Assembly: GCA_035644155.1 (NCBI GenBank)
Contig: DASQPC010000110.1
Span: forward strand, 1 to 18,222
Origin: DATIGJ01 sp035644155
GTDB lineage: Bacteria > Patescibacteriota > Microgenomatia > Levybacterales > UBA12049
DNA: 18,222 nucleotides
Direction of reading: 5' to 3'
Shown: one piece after another, positions 1 to 6,790 of the stretch
Layout of the letters: each line of letters starts with the position of its first letter
Position numbering within the stretch: position 1 is the stretch's first letter
Made by a program: the position numbers and the translations under genes
Notes under the pieces: generated by a model
The model's database searches: none
The model's input: the letters and a program-made list of their open reading frames with translations, nothing else
What the model was told of the DNA's origin: nothing

Positions 1-207
1 GCGATTGGTTTATTTGAAGATACCTATCAGGATATCTCCAAAATTTATTTCATTGGTGGCGATTCAAAAGATCCAAAGAAGGCATATTCAATCGAATTTT
101 GTGGTGGACCGCATGTCGATTTTACAGAGAAGCTTAAATCGTTTAAGATAATAAAGCAGGAGAACTTAGGAAATGGCTACAGAAGAATTTATGCTGTTGT
201 TGGATAA
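1..207 (+). CDS. alaS: Alanyl-tRNA synthetase, C-terminal end (partial at 5')
   Basis: This is an open frame from the first base to TAA at 205-207, giving 68 residues. The fragment carries the C-terminal part of the SAD (second additional) editing domain. The key motif is FCGGPHV (about residues 37-43 of the fragment), the counterpart of the CGGTHV element whose Cys and His help bind zinc in AlaRS and AlaX proteins. After it come KIIKQENLGNGYRRIYAVVG and the stop. Canonical bacterial AlaRS continues for well over 150 residues past this point with the C-Ala domain, so this protein ends at the editing domain. AlaRS charges tRNA-Ala and clears Ser- and Gly-tRNA-Ala in the cytoplasm. The next gene starts 3 nt after the stop, suggesting co-transcription. 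The identification is firm for the SAD domain. A free-standing AlaX-type editing protein cannot be fully excluded because the 5' part is outside the window. Confidence 0.85.
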   Translation, partial: AIGLFEDTYQDISKIYFIGGDSKDPKKAYSIEFCGGPHVDFTEKLKSFKIIKQENLGNGYRRIYAVVG

Positions 208-210
208 CTT

Positions 211-2523
211 ATGAAACTGCCTATTCCATTTTTTAACAAAAATAAACAGAACGAATCTGCGTATTACCTTGCTCTTCTTCTCACTGATGAAAAAGCGAGC
301 GCTGTCATCTTGCAAGAAACGTTTGGCAAGCTTGAAATTATCGGGAAACATGAAGAATTTTTCCCGGCTTCTATCGAAACCCTTCGCCAAGAAGAGCTTA
401 TCACGCTTGTTGATAAAACAATAAGTCGTGCGGAAGAAGTCTTACCTCCTGATCTTGAAACACATAAGACCGTTTTTGGCGTCAAAGAGGATTGGGTTGA
501 GACTGAGACCAAAAAAATCAAAAAAGATTACCTTGCAAAACTGAAAAAAGTCTGTGACAACTTGGATCTTACACCGATTGGATTTATGGTGGTGACTGAA
601 GCTATTTCCAATCTTTTGCAAGAGGAAGAAGGAGCACCGCTCTCAGCAATTCTTGCTGAAGTTGGAAAAGAAACAGCAAGTTTGGCTCTATATCGTGGAG
701 GCAAAGTCGTTGAACGAATTCATGGCCCGCTGACAGAATCAGCACCAAAAACAGTTGATACCCTTCTCAAACATTTTACCACAGCAGTTCTACCTGCACG
801 AATTATTTTATTTGATGCCAAGGAAGCAGAAAAACTGTCTCAACAGTTTATTGGGCATCAATGGAGTAAGAGTCTGCCATTTTTGCACGTTCCACAAATT
901 ACTGTTTTACCAGCTGGATTTGATGCGAAAGCTGTGACGTTTGGTGCGGCAACGCAGATGGGATTTGAGTTGTCGGGCATGAATAATAAAACAGCACTTG
1001 AACCTTTACCTGATACGCCATTGTCCCTGACAGAAGAAAATGATACAAAAGAACCTGAAGAAGAAAAAATGCTTGAGGAAAAAGATGAAGGCTTGCATGA
1101 AGAAGCACCTGAATCTCACGAAGCAAGTCCTTCACTGATTAGTAGTGATAATTTTGGTTTTGTAATGGGTGAAGATATTGCAAGTCTTTTACCACAAAAA
1201 AATGAACAAAAACATCCAGATGACGCAGAACCGTTTCATTCCAATTTACATCATGCCACAAAAGAACAAGAGGATATTGAAGATGAACGCCAAACTAAAT
1301 CAAAACTGCCAGGACTTGGTAGTTTGCTTGGCAGAATACAATTACCAAAGATGAAATTACCACTTCTCTCACTTGGTCAAGGCAAAGGATTTTTGATGCC
1401 GGTGATACTTTTGGTTGGACTTCTTGTCGTTGGTGGATTTCTTACCTATTTCTACTTTTACCATATGCAAGCACACATTGTGTTGTCAGTAAAACCAAAA
1501 ATGGTTGATCAGACAGCAAATGTTGTTTTCTCAGCAACATCTCCAAGTGATTTTTCAAAAAATATTATTGCAGCAAAAACAATCGCAATCAGCGTTGATG
1601 GTTCAATTTCAACTGATGCAACAGGAAAAAAAGATATTGGTAATAAAGCAAAAGGAACAGTTACTCTTTATAACAATGATTCGACTGATACATCGCTTGA
1701 TAATGGGACTGCTATTAAATCAAGCACTGGACTGGTGTTTCTCCTTGATAAGTCGGTTACTGTATCAGGAGCATCAGGTGATGTTTTCTCAGGCACCAAA
1801 CCCGGTACAGCAGATGTGACTGTCACAGCAAAAGATATTGGTCCTGACTCCAATCTCCCTTCTGGAACTAAATTTAGTATTGGCACTAATTCCTCACTCG
1901 CAGCTAAAAATGATAGCGCCTTTTCAGGTGGATCAAAAAAACAAGCAACTGTTGTTTCGCGAAATGATATCACGAAATTAAAAACTGATCTACCGACAAG
2001 CTTGCAAAGCAAAGCAAAGGATATGATCAACCAAAAAGTATCAGGTGATGAAACACTCCTTCCACTTCTGAATACCGTCAGTCTTGATAAGACAAAGTTT
2101 GATAAAAACGTTGATGATGAAGCAAAAACTGTGAATCTTACTGCAAGTGTTTCTTTTGAAGGATTAGCATACCAAAATGACGAACTCAACAACTATGCCA
2201 AAACACTTCTGAAAGATCGCTATACCCAAACAATTAGCTTTGCTGATAACAGCATCAAAAACACCCTCAAAGATACCAAACAAACAAAGAATGGAGCAGT
2301 TAATGCAACAGTCGATATTCAGGCAGGTCTCCTACCAAATATAAATACTGATGATGTTGCTCACCAAGTCCAAGGAAAATCACTGAGTCAGACCAAAAAA
2401 TTTTTAACGGGACTGCCACAAGTCGCAGACAGCCAGATTACTTTTTCTCCTGCGATTCCACTCCTTCCCAATCTTTTCCCTCGACTGCCAAAAAATGTAA
2501 CAGTTGAAATCAAACCAGAATAG
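211..2523 (+). CDS. Membrane protein: actin-like N-domain, one TM helix, baseplate-J-like extracytoplasmic part
   Basis: This is a 770-residue protein with an ATG start 3 nt after alaS. Residues about 15-260 resemble an ASKHA/PilM-type actin-like fold: an opening beta-hairpin region (YYLALLLTDEKASAVIL), a second phosphate-loop-like segment AEVGKETASLALYRGGK, and a late VLPAGFDAKAVTFGAA element. Residues about 270-390 form a Glu/Lys/Asp-rich, low-complexity linker. A single hydrophobic helix spans residues 394-417 (FLMPVILLVGLLVVGGFLTY). Residues about 425-770 are Ser/Thr/Asn/Asp-rich and predicted outside the cell. They contain a segment (GTVTLYNN, then GTADVTVTAKDIGPDSNLPSGT) typical of proteins called baseplate J-like in CPR genomes. 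With basic residues before the helix, the N-domain should be cytoplasmic. A sortase gene follows directly, but I see no LPXTG-type motif at the C-terminus. The function is unknown; a cytoplasm-to-surface structural or assembly role is inferred. Confidence 0.7.
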   Translation: MKLPIPFFNKNKQNESAYYLALLLTDEKASAVILQETFGKLEIIGKHEEFFPASIETLRQEELITLVDKTISRAEEVLPPDLETHKTVFGVKEDWVETETKKIKKDYLAKLKKVCDNLDLTPIGFMVVTEAISNLLQEEEGAPLSAILAEVGKETASLALYRGGKVVERIHGPLTESAPKTVDTLLKHFTTAVLPARIILFDAKEAEKLSQQFIGHQWSKSLPFLHVPQITVLPAGFDAKAVTFGAATQMGFELSGMNNKTALEPLPDTPLSLTEENDTKEPEEEKMLEEKDEGLHEEAPESHEASPSLISSDNFGFVMGEDIASLLPQKNEQKHPDDAEPFHSNLHHATKEQEDIEDERQTKSKLPGLGSLLGRIQLPKMKLPLLSLGQGKGFLMPVILLVGLLVVGGFLTYFYFYHMQAHIVLSVKPKMVDQTANVVFSATSPSDFSKNIIAAKTIAISVDGSISTDATGKKDIGNKAKGTVTLYNNDSTDTSLDNGTAIKSSTGLVFLLDKSVTVSGASGDVFSGTKPGTADVTVTAKDIGPDSNLPSGTKFSIGTNSSLAAKNDSAFSGGSKKQATVVSRNDITKLKTDLPTSLQSKAKDMINQKVSGDETLLPLLNTVSLDKTKFDKNVDDEAKTVNLTASVSFEGLAYQNDELNNYAKTLLKDRYTQTISFADNSIKNTLKDTKQTKNGAVNATVDIQAGLLPNINTDDVAHQVQGKSLSQTKKFLTGLPQVADSQITFSPAIPLLPNLFPRLPKNVTVEIKPE

Positions 2524-2527
2524 TCTT

Positions 2528-3241
2528 GTGAATACATACGTTTATAAAAAACATGATCGGAAAAAAACAAAAAGAATAATCCGTTTCACCGGTTTGTTGC
2601 TTTTGATCGCTGGTATTGTCCTTGGGATGTATACACTTTTGCCACTTGTCTCTTGGGAACTATATCTCAAACCAGCTTTTGCAAGTAATACATTTGCCTC
2701 ACCTATTCCACAAACAACCATCATGACCAAAGACACAATAAAAAGTCTTTTATCAGCAACTGCTCATTCACTTGAGGGATCTGATTGGTTGCCGGCAGTC
2801 TACAATACATCACAAGTCAAAGAAAATCTCTCTGCCTACTCTCTGTCTCTTCCACGTTTGCATATTCAGAATGCAACTGTTTCAACGGTTGATACAGACC
2901 TAAATCATCATCTCGTCAACTTTCCCGGCACTGCTCTTCCACCAAATAAAGGCAACGCAGTAATCTTTGGTCACTCAACCCTACCGCAACTCTATGATCC
3001 GCAAAATTATAAAACTATTTTTGCCAATATTCTTAATGTGCGGGTTGGTGATGATTTGCAAGTAACAGTACATAACACACTTTATACATACAAAATTTTT
3101 TCGATTATCATAGTTGATGCAGAGGATATGTCGTACCTCACGCAAGATCAAGATGATAGCTATATTTCAATTGTAACCTGTACACCACCAGGAACGACGT
3201 GGAAACGATTGATTATTAAAGCAAGAATTGAGAAGATATAA
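2528..3241 (+). CDS. Sortase (transpeptidase) with N-terminal membrane anchor
   Basis: This is a 237-residue membrane-anchored cysteine transpeptidase. After a basic N-terminus (KKHDRKKTKR) comes one TM helix at about residues 18-40, then a sortase beta-barrel. The catalytic triad is visible: His149 in FGHS, Cys218 in IVTCTP, and Arg227 in WKRLII. The TC...R spacing and FGHS resemble class D/E sortases, but the class is not secure. Sortases cleave a C-terminal sorting motif and attach the protein to the wall, to a pilin or to another acceptor. I chose the GTG at 2528, 4 nt after the upstream stop. A TTG at 2504 would add eight residues and overlap the upstream gene. Neither start has a Shine-Dalgarno sequence. 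The substrate is unknown; the adjacent 770-residue surface protein shows no sorting signal that I can see. Confidence 0.88.
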   Translation: MNTYVYKKHDRKKTKRIIRFTGLLLLIAGIVLGMYTLLPLVSWELYLKPAFASNTFASPIPQTTIMTKDTIKSLLSATAHSLEGSDWLPAVYNTSQVKENLSAYSLSLPRLHIQNATVSTVDTDLNHHLVNFPGTALPPNKGNAVIFGHSTLPQLYDPQNYKTIFANILNVRVGDDLQVTVHNTLYTYKIFSIIIVDAEDMSYLTQDQDDSYISIVTCTPPGTTWKRLIIKARIEKI

Positions 3242-3246
3242 CAACT

Positions 3247-3408
3247 ATGGAAATTGAACAAACAACACATGAGCCATCCCGTTTTATGATCATCATGAAA
3301 CAAATCTGGCCCACAGTAAATCGGACGATTAATACTGTTTTGTATTTTATATTCAATCTTGTTAAAAGTTCTGTAATATATATTATCGAACAGCTCAAAA
3401 ATTTCTAA
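3247..3408 (+). CDS. Small membrane-associated protein of 53 residues, function unknown
   Basis: ATG at 3247 to TAA at 3406-3408 encodes 53 residues. It fills the gap between the sortase stop (5 nt before) and the AMP phosphorylase start (3 nt after), so the spacing looks like that of a real operon gene. The N-terminus is polar (MEIEQTTHEPSRF). The rest is an amphipathic to hydrophobic stretch around residues 28-47 (INTVLYFIFNLVKSSVIYII) with Lys40 and two serines inside it, then a charged tail EQLKNF. It could be a short membrane-bound helix acting with the sortase or the 770-residue surface protein. There is no recognisable domain, and no Shine-Dalgarno sequence precedes it. It could be fortuitous; the tight spacing is the main argument in its favour. 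Confidence 0.5.
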   Translation: MEIEQTTHEPSRFMIIMKQIWPTVNRTINTVLYFIFNLVKSSVIYIIEQLKNF

Positions 3409-3411
3409 TCT

Positions 3412-4686
3412 ATGGACAATTCCTCACTCGCACTTGGTGCTGTACAAAAAAAATTGATTGGCAAGAAGCTAAACTATCAAGAAATCTATGCCATCATGGA
3501 TGAAATTGCTCACCAAAGATTTGGTGATATTTTGACAACCTATTTTGCCGCATCAGGCTATTCCAAAGGATTTACCAACGAAGAGATATATTTCCTCACA
3601 AAAGCAATGATTGAGACAGGAGATAAGCTACATTTTAAAGGCATTGTCGCAGACAAACATTCAATTGGCGGCGTACCAGGAACGAGAACAACCTTGGTTG
3701 TTGTCCCGATTGTCGCAGCAGCTGGATTTACGATTCCAAAAAGCTCATCTCGTGCGATCACAACGCCTGGTGGGACAGCTGATGACATGGAAGTGTTGGC
3801 GCCGGTGACATTCTCAAAAGAACAAATTTACCGGATTGTTGAAAAAACAAATGCCTGTATTGTTTGGGGTGGTAGCGTCGATATTGCACCAGCTGATGAT
3901 GAGCTTATTAAAGTCGAAGAGCCGCTCCTTTTGGAAAGTTATGATAAATTTCTCGTGTCGATTATGGCAAAAAAGATTGCCTTTGGCTCAAATCATATTG
4001 TTATTGATTTGCCCTATGGAGAACATGTAAAAGTCCATCTATTAAAAGATGCAGAAACAGTTAAAAGAAAATTTGATTTTTTGGCAGAAAAATTTGGTGT
4101 TAAAATGCATGTCAATCTCCACGAAGTAAATGAACCAGCAGGTCGAGGTATCGGACCACTGCTTGAAGTCAGAGAATCATTAAAAGTATTGGAACAAAAA
4201 GCAGACCGACCACTTGATCTTGAAAAACGTATTGTTTCCCTTGCTGGAATTCTTCTTGATCTTTGTTTGAAAGATGCCTCTTCATCTGTCAGAGAACATA
4301 TCCGCAAAGAATTTGGAAGCGGGCTTAACTGGGCCAAACATCTCCTAACAAACGGCCAAGCGCTGAAAAAAATGCGTGAAATTATCCAAGCACAAGGCGG
4401 AAAATCTGATATAATGTCTGAGCATTTACAACCAGGTAAACACAGCTATGCAGTTTTAGCTAAACACAAACAGGTTGTTAAAAAAATAAACAGTAAAAAC
4501 GCGACTGTTCTTGCAAAAATTCTTGGCGCTCCTGCTCAGAAAAAAAGCGGAATCTATTTGCATAAAAAAATTCATGAGCAAACAGCTATTAACGAACCAA
4601 TGTATACTTTATATAGTGAATCTGCATATTTTTTGAAAGAGGCCAAAGATTCACTGAAAAATTTTCCAATTTTGGAATACGAATAA
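3412..4686 (+). CDS. AMP phosphorylase / thymidine phosphorylase family enzyme lacking the N-terminal domain
   Basis: This 424-residue enzyme belongs to the nucleoside phosphorylase class II family (glycosyltransferase family 3 fold). The phosphate-binding stretch is at residues 81-94 (DKHSIGGVPGTRTT). Next come SSSRAITTPGGTADDMEVLA (111-130), then IVWGGSVDIAPADD (150-163), then a MAKKIAFGS element near 185-193. The KHSIGGVPG, WGG and APADD signatures match archaeal AMP phosphorylases better than ordinary thymidine phosphorylases. AMP phosphorylases convert AMP plus phosphate to adenine and ribose-1,5-bisphosphate, which can feed a form II/III or III RuBisCO pathway known in archaea and some CPR bacteria. 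Archaeal members are near 500 residues and have an extra N-terminal domain of roughly 80 residues. This one begins directly at the alpha-domain (LSLALGAVQKKL-type start, here SSLALGAVQKKL), so that part is missing. No RuBisCO or ribose-1,5-bisphosphate isomerase lies in the window, so AMP specificity is inferred. Confidence 0.85.
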   Translation: MDNSSLALGAVQKKLIGKKLNYQEIYAIMDEIAHQRFGDILTTYFAASGYSKGFTNEEIYFLTKAMIETGDKLHFKGIVADKHSIGGVPGTRTTLVVVPIVAAAGFTIPKSSSRAITTPGGTADDMEVLAPVTFSKEQIYRIVEKTNACIVWGGSVDIAPADDELIKVEEPLLLESYDKFLVSIMAKKIAFGSNHIVIDLPYGEHVKVHLLKDAETVKRKFDFLAEKFGVKMHVNLHEVNEPAGRGIGPLLEVRESLKVLEQKADRPLDLEKRIVSLAGILLDLCLKDASSSVREHIRKEFGSGLNWAKHLLTNGQALKKMREIIQAQGGKSDIMSEHLQPGKHSYAVLAKHKQVVKKINSKNATVLAKILGAPAQKKSGIYLHKKIHEQTAINEPMYTLYSESAYFLKEAKDSLKNFPILEYE

Positions 4687-4694
4687 ATGTTACT

Positions 4695-5657
4695 ATGAAA
4701 AAACTTTCTTTTCTTATCGTTATGTTACTTCTTATTCTTGGAGGAACTGCCGCCTGGTGGGTTACTGCGATATCTCCTGTCGATGTTTCAAATCAACATA
4801 CCAAACAATTTGTCGTCAAACAAGGCGAAGGCGTTCGAGAAATTGCCAATAATCTTAAAACCGCAGGTCTAATCCGAAATACTGTCGCATTTTTCTTACT
4901 CGTGAAGCAGCTTGGTCTTGATGGCAAAATTCAAGCAGGAGAATTTTACCTCTCTCCTTCAATGACAACTTCGCAAATTGCCAAAGATTTACAAGTTGGG
5001 ACATTTGATACGCGTATCACCATTCCTGAGGGTAATCGCGCCGAAGAAATTGCCGATAACCTCCAAGAACATTTCTCCTCCTACCAACCAAATTGGAGAG
5101 GCAAGCTCATTCTTAGCGAAGGATATCTCTTCCCTGATACATATTCCTTTGCCAAAGATGCAAATATTGAGAGCATTATCAAAACAATGACAGACAATTT
5201 TGATAAAAAGTATGCTAGTATCCCATCTGGAACAAGAAGCAATTTGCCAAAAACAGAAATTGTCACAATAGCATCAATGGTTGAAAGAGAAGCAAGATTT
5301 GCGCAAGATCGTCCTCTTGTTGCTTCCGTTATTTTTAATCGACTTCAACTTGGCATGGCATTACAGCTTGATGCAACAGTTCAATATGCCCTGGGGTTTC
5401 AACCAGCAGAGCACACTTGGTGGAAAAAAGATCTCACAGCAAATGATCTGAAAATTAATTCTCCCTATAATACCTATGCCAACCCAGGTCTCCCACCAGG
5501 ACCGATTTCAAATCCCGGCCTTGACGTTTTGACTGCTGTAATTAATGCACCGGCAACGGACTATATCTATTACGTCTCTGACAAATCAGGTCATAATCAT
5601 TACGCAAAAACGCTCCAAGAACACAATGCCAATATTACTAAATATGGATTACAATAA
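4695..5657 (+). CDS. mltG: Endolytic murein transglycosylase MltG (YceG-like)
   Basis: This 320-residue protein is close to the usual length for the family. A TM helix at residues 4-24 anchors it, leaving the catalytic part outside. Residues about 42-95 (FVVKQGEGVREIANNLKTAGLI and onward) form the LysM-like region with its AGEFYLSPSMTT segment. The catalytic core includes EGYLFPDTYSF and IASMVEREA, with Glu197 expected to be the catalytic acid. It continues with VASVIFNRLQLGMALQLDATVQYALG and finally SPYNTYANPGLPPGPISNPG. MltG cuts nascent glycan strands in peptidoglycan and so helps end glycan elongation. Its presence implies a murein wall, in keeping with the FtsK and RodZ-like genes further along. 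The ATG lies 8 nt after the upstream stop. This is a firm assignment. Confidence 0.95.
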   Translation: MKKLSFLIVMLLLILGGTAAWWVTAISPVDVSNQHTKQFVVKQGEGVREIANNLKTAGLIRNTVAFFLLVKQLGLDGKIQAGEFYLSPSMTTSQIAKDLQVGTFDTRITIPEGNRAEEIADNLQEHFSSYQPNWRGKLILSEGYLFPDTYSFAKDANIESIIKTMTDNFDKKYASIPSGTRSNLPKTEIVTIASMVEREARFAQDRPLVASVIFNRLQLGMALQLDATVQYALGFQPAEHTWWKKDLTANDLKINSPYNTYANPGLPPGPISNPGLDVLTAVINAPATDYIYYVSDKSGHNHYAKTLQEHNANITKYGLQ

Positions 5658-5736
5658 AGTAATGAATAACGCTGCATTAGTAGGTATTTTTTTAGCACTT
5701 TTATATCTAGTCTCAAAAAAAACTTCCCATAAATAA
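5644..5736 (+). CDS. Possible 30-residue single-TM peptide
   Basis: ATG at 5644 to TAA at 5734-5736 encodes 30 residues and overlaps the mltG 3' end by 14 nt. The peptide is polar at the start (MDYNKVMNN), has a clean hydrophobic run at residues 10-24 (AALVGIFLALLYLVS), and ends in a basic tail (KKTSHK). That is a plausible small membrane protein inserted with a cytoplasmic basic end. A second in-frame ATG at residue 7 would give 24 residues without the overlap. The broken NUDIX gene begins 1 nt after its stop. No Shine-Dalgarno sequence is visible and the peptide has no named family. An open frame this short can easily arise by chance. Confidence 0.3.
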   Translation: MDYNKVMNNAALVGIFLALLYLVSKKTSHK

Positions 5737-5737
5737 T

Positions 5738-6050
5738 ATGCAGTCTCCTGGCATTAATGTTGATATTTTAGTTATAAAAAAGAGTAAGATTCTTCTTGGA
5801 TTATTAACGAAAAAATGGCTGCATGAAGGTAAGCAAGTTTACGGCGTCCCTGGACGTGATATCAAATTTGGAGAAAAAATGGGCGAGGCTGTTCGTAGAA
5901 ATTATTAAAGAAGAATTTGGTTGTCCCGTCACAACATATAAAATAATTTGTGTCAACGCAAATTATGCATGTCTGCCAGAAAATATATTTCCTGCAACAA
6001 AAAATCTCATTGATTGTTACTTTCAGAATAAAATAAATGTTGCGGAATAA
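5738..6050 (+). pseudogene. Frameshifted, shortened NUDIX hydrolase
   Basis: Starting at ATG 5738, the first frame reads INVDILVIKKSKILLGLL, then VYGVPGRDIKFGEKMGEAVR, and stops at TAA 5909-5911. The sense of the protein resumes in the +1 frame at about 5900 with EIIKEEFGCPV and runs to TAA 6048-6050. Joined, the two halves rebuild a NUDIX box (G-x5-E-x7-REUXEEXGU, the metal and pyrophosphate site of nucleoside-diphosphate-linked hydrolases), with total spacing from the first Glu to the EE pair as expected. The second Gly of PGG is Arg here. The rebuilt product is about 103 residues, shorter than typical NUDIX proteins (about 130-150), so the C-terminal part also looks lost. I read this as a decaying gene. 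A sequencing or assembly indel, or programmed frameshifting, are the alternatives. Confidence 0.6.
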
Positions 6051-6053
6051 TCT

Positions 6054-6431
6054 TTAGGCTTTTTTCCCTCTAAAAAATCTGCGGATATGAGAAGGACGAG
6101 GAGGATGCGATTTGACAACAGGTTTTTCGGCTCGTTCTTCCTCTTGTGCTACTTCTCTTACAGAATCCTCTTCTTCCGGATGCGCCTCTGTTTTAAGCGT
6201 ACGAGGGGCAGGCGCAATATAATCATCTTCATCATCAAATTCTTCAAACGCACCTGTTTCTTGAAGACGTTGTTCAAGATCTGAGAATTTATCAAGTCCT
6301 TTTGTGGTTAATTCTCTAAAAATCTCCCGTCCTTTTTTGGTTGTGACAAGAAGTGTTCCAACGATACCAACAAGTAGTCCTAGCATAAAGCCTTGTCCAA
6401 ATCCTCCATTATGATTCTTATTGTTTTCCAT
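6054..6431 (-). CDS. YtxH-like small membrane protein
   Basis: This 125-residue protein has a Gly-rich hydrophobic helix at about residues 11-30 (FGQGFMLGLLVGIVGTLLVT), followed at once by TKKGREIFRELTTKGLDKFS. That helix plus TKKGRE pattern is the hallmark of YtxH-like proteins. The rest is acidic (EEFDDEDD at about 62-69, EEEDSVREVAQEEE at about 86-99), with a basic tail rich in Arg and Lys (HIRRFFRGKKA). YtxH proteins are small envelope proteins with no settled biochemical role. The ATG is preceded on the minus strand by GGGAG about 9 nt upstream, one of the few Shine-Dalgarno-like sites in the window; it lies inside the 3' end of the upstream gene. The gene starts 5 nt after the stop of the DUF948-like gene, so the two probably form an operon. 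Confidence 0.75.
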   Translation of the reverse strand: MENNKNHNGGFGQGFMLGLLVGIVGTLLVTTKKGREIFRELTTKGLDKFSDLEQRLQETGAFEEFDDEDDYIAPAPRTLKTEAHPEEEDSVREVAQEEERAEKPVVKSHPPRPSHIRRFFRGKKA

Positions 6432-6436
6432 GTAGT

Positions 6437-6733
6437 TTACTCCCTGCGGTGTCTTTTTTCTCCATCTTTGTCATGACCCAGGAAGTTTTTAACAAAACGG
6501 GCAACAGTCAATAATGATGAGGCTTTGACCCCAAGTACCAATGACGACACTGCACTCAGTGGCCCTTGAATACCTTCAGTAATAGCATCTGTCGTATCAA
6601 GAATTTTGTTGGCTTTGCCGATTGTTTGACGAAGATCTTTGAGGATTAAAAAGACTTGCACACCTAATACAACAAGTAGCAAGGTTAAAATAATAATAAC
6701 CAGTAATAGAATCAATTGGACAGAATCGATCAT
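6437..6733 (-). CDS. DUF948-like small membrane protein
   Basis: This 98-residue protein opens with a strong TM helix at residues 6-32 (VQLILLLVIIILTLLLVVLG and onward). A polar helical stretch follows (LKDLRQTIGKANKILDTTDA), then a mildly hydrophobic segment (GPLSAVSSLVLGVKASSLLT), and a basic tail (KDGEKRHRRE). This arrangement resembles DUF948-type proteins, which often lie beside YtxH genes, as here. The partner gene for the YtxH-like protein follows after 5 nt. A promoter-like TTGACA, a 17-nt spacer and TAACGT end 6 nt before the ATG, which points to a leaderless or near-leaderless message for this two-gene unit. The biochemical role is unknown; a membrane-associated structural role is inferred. 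Confidence 0.65.
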   Translation of the reverse strand: MIDSVQLILLLVIIILTLLLVVLGVQVFLILKDLRQTIGKANKILDTTDAITEGIQGPLSAVSSLVLGVKASSLLTVARFVKNFLGHDKDGEKRHRRE

Positions 6734-6739
6734 ATATCT

Positions 6740-6768
6740 ACGTTAGCGTAACTCGGCTTTGATGTCAA
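6740..6768 (-). promoter_or_regulatory. Promoter for the DUF948-like/YtxH-like pair
   Basis: On the minus strand a perfect -35 box TTGACA (6763-6768) is followed by a 17-nt spacer and a weak -10 box TAACGT (6740-6745). Six bases separate the -10 from the ATG at 6733, so transcription would start at or next to the start codon. The -10 matches consensus at only three of six positions. A short GTTA-GCG-TAAC inverted repeat (6743-6753) overlaps the -10 and could be an operator or chance. Confidence 0.5.
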
Positions 6769-6790
6769 GCAAGAAATCAGTAAGCTGTTA

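Noticed and set aside
1668..2192. 174-codon open frame on the minus strand inside the 770-residue gene
   Set aside because: It is antisense to a well-supported gene with clear domain structure. The translation is Ser/Leu/Val/Phe-rich with no motif, as expected for a shadow frame.
5738..6050. Programmed frameshift in the NUDIX gene
   Set aside because: There is no slippery heptamer or strong downstream structure at the junction, and the gene is also shortened at its 3' end. Decay or an indel error is simpler.
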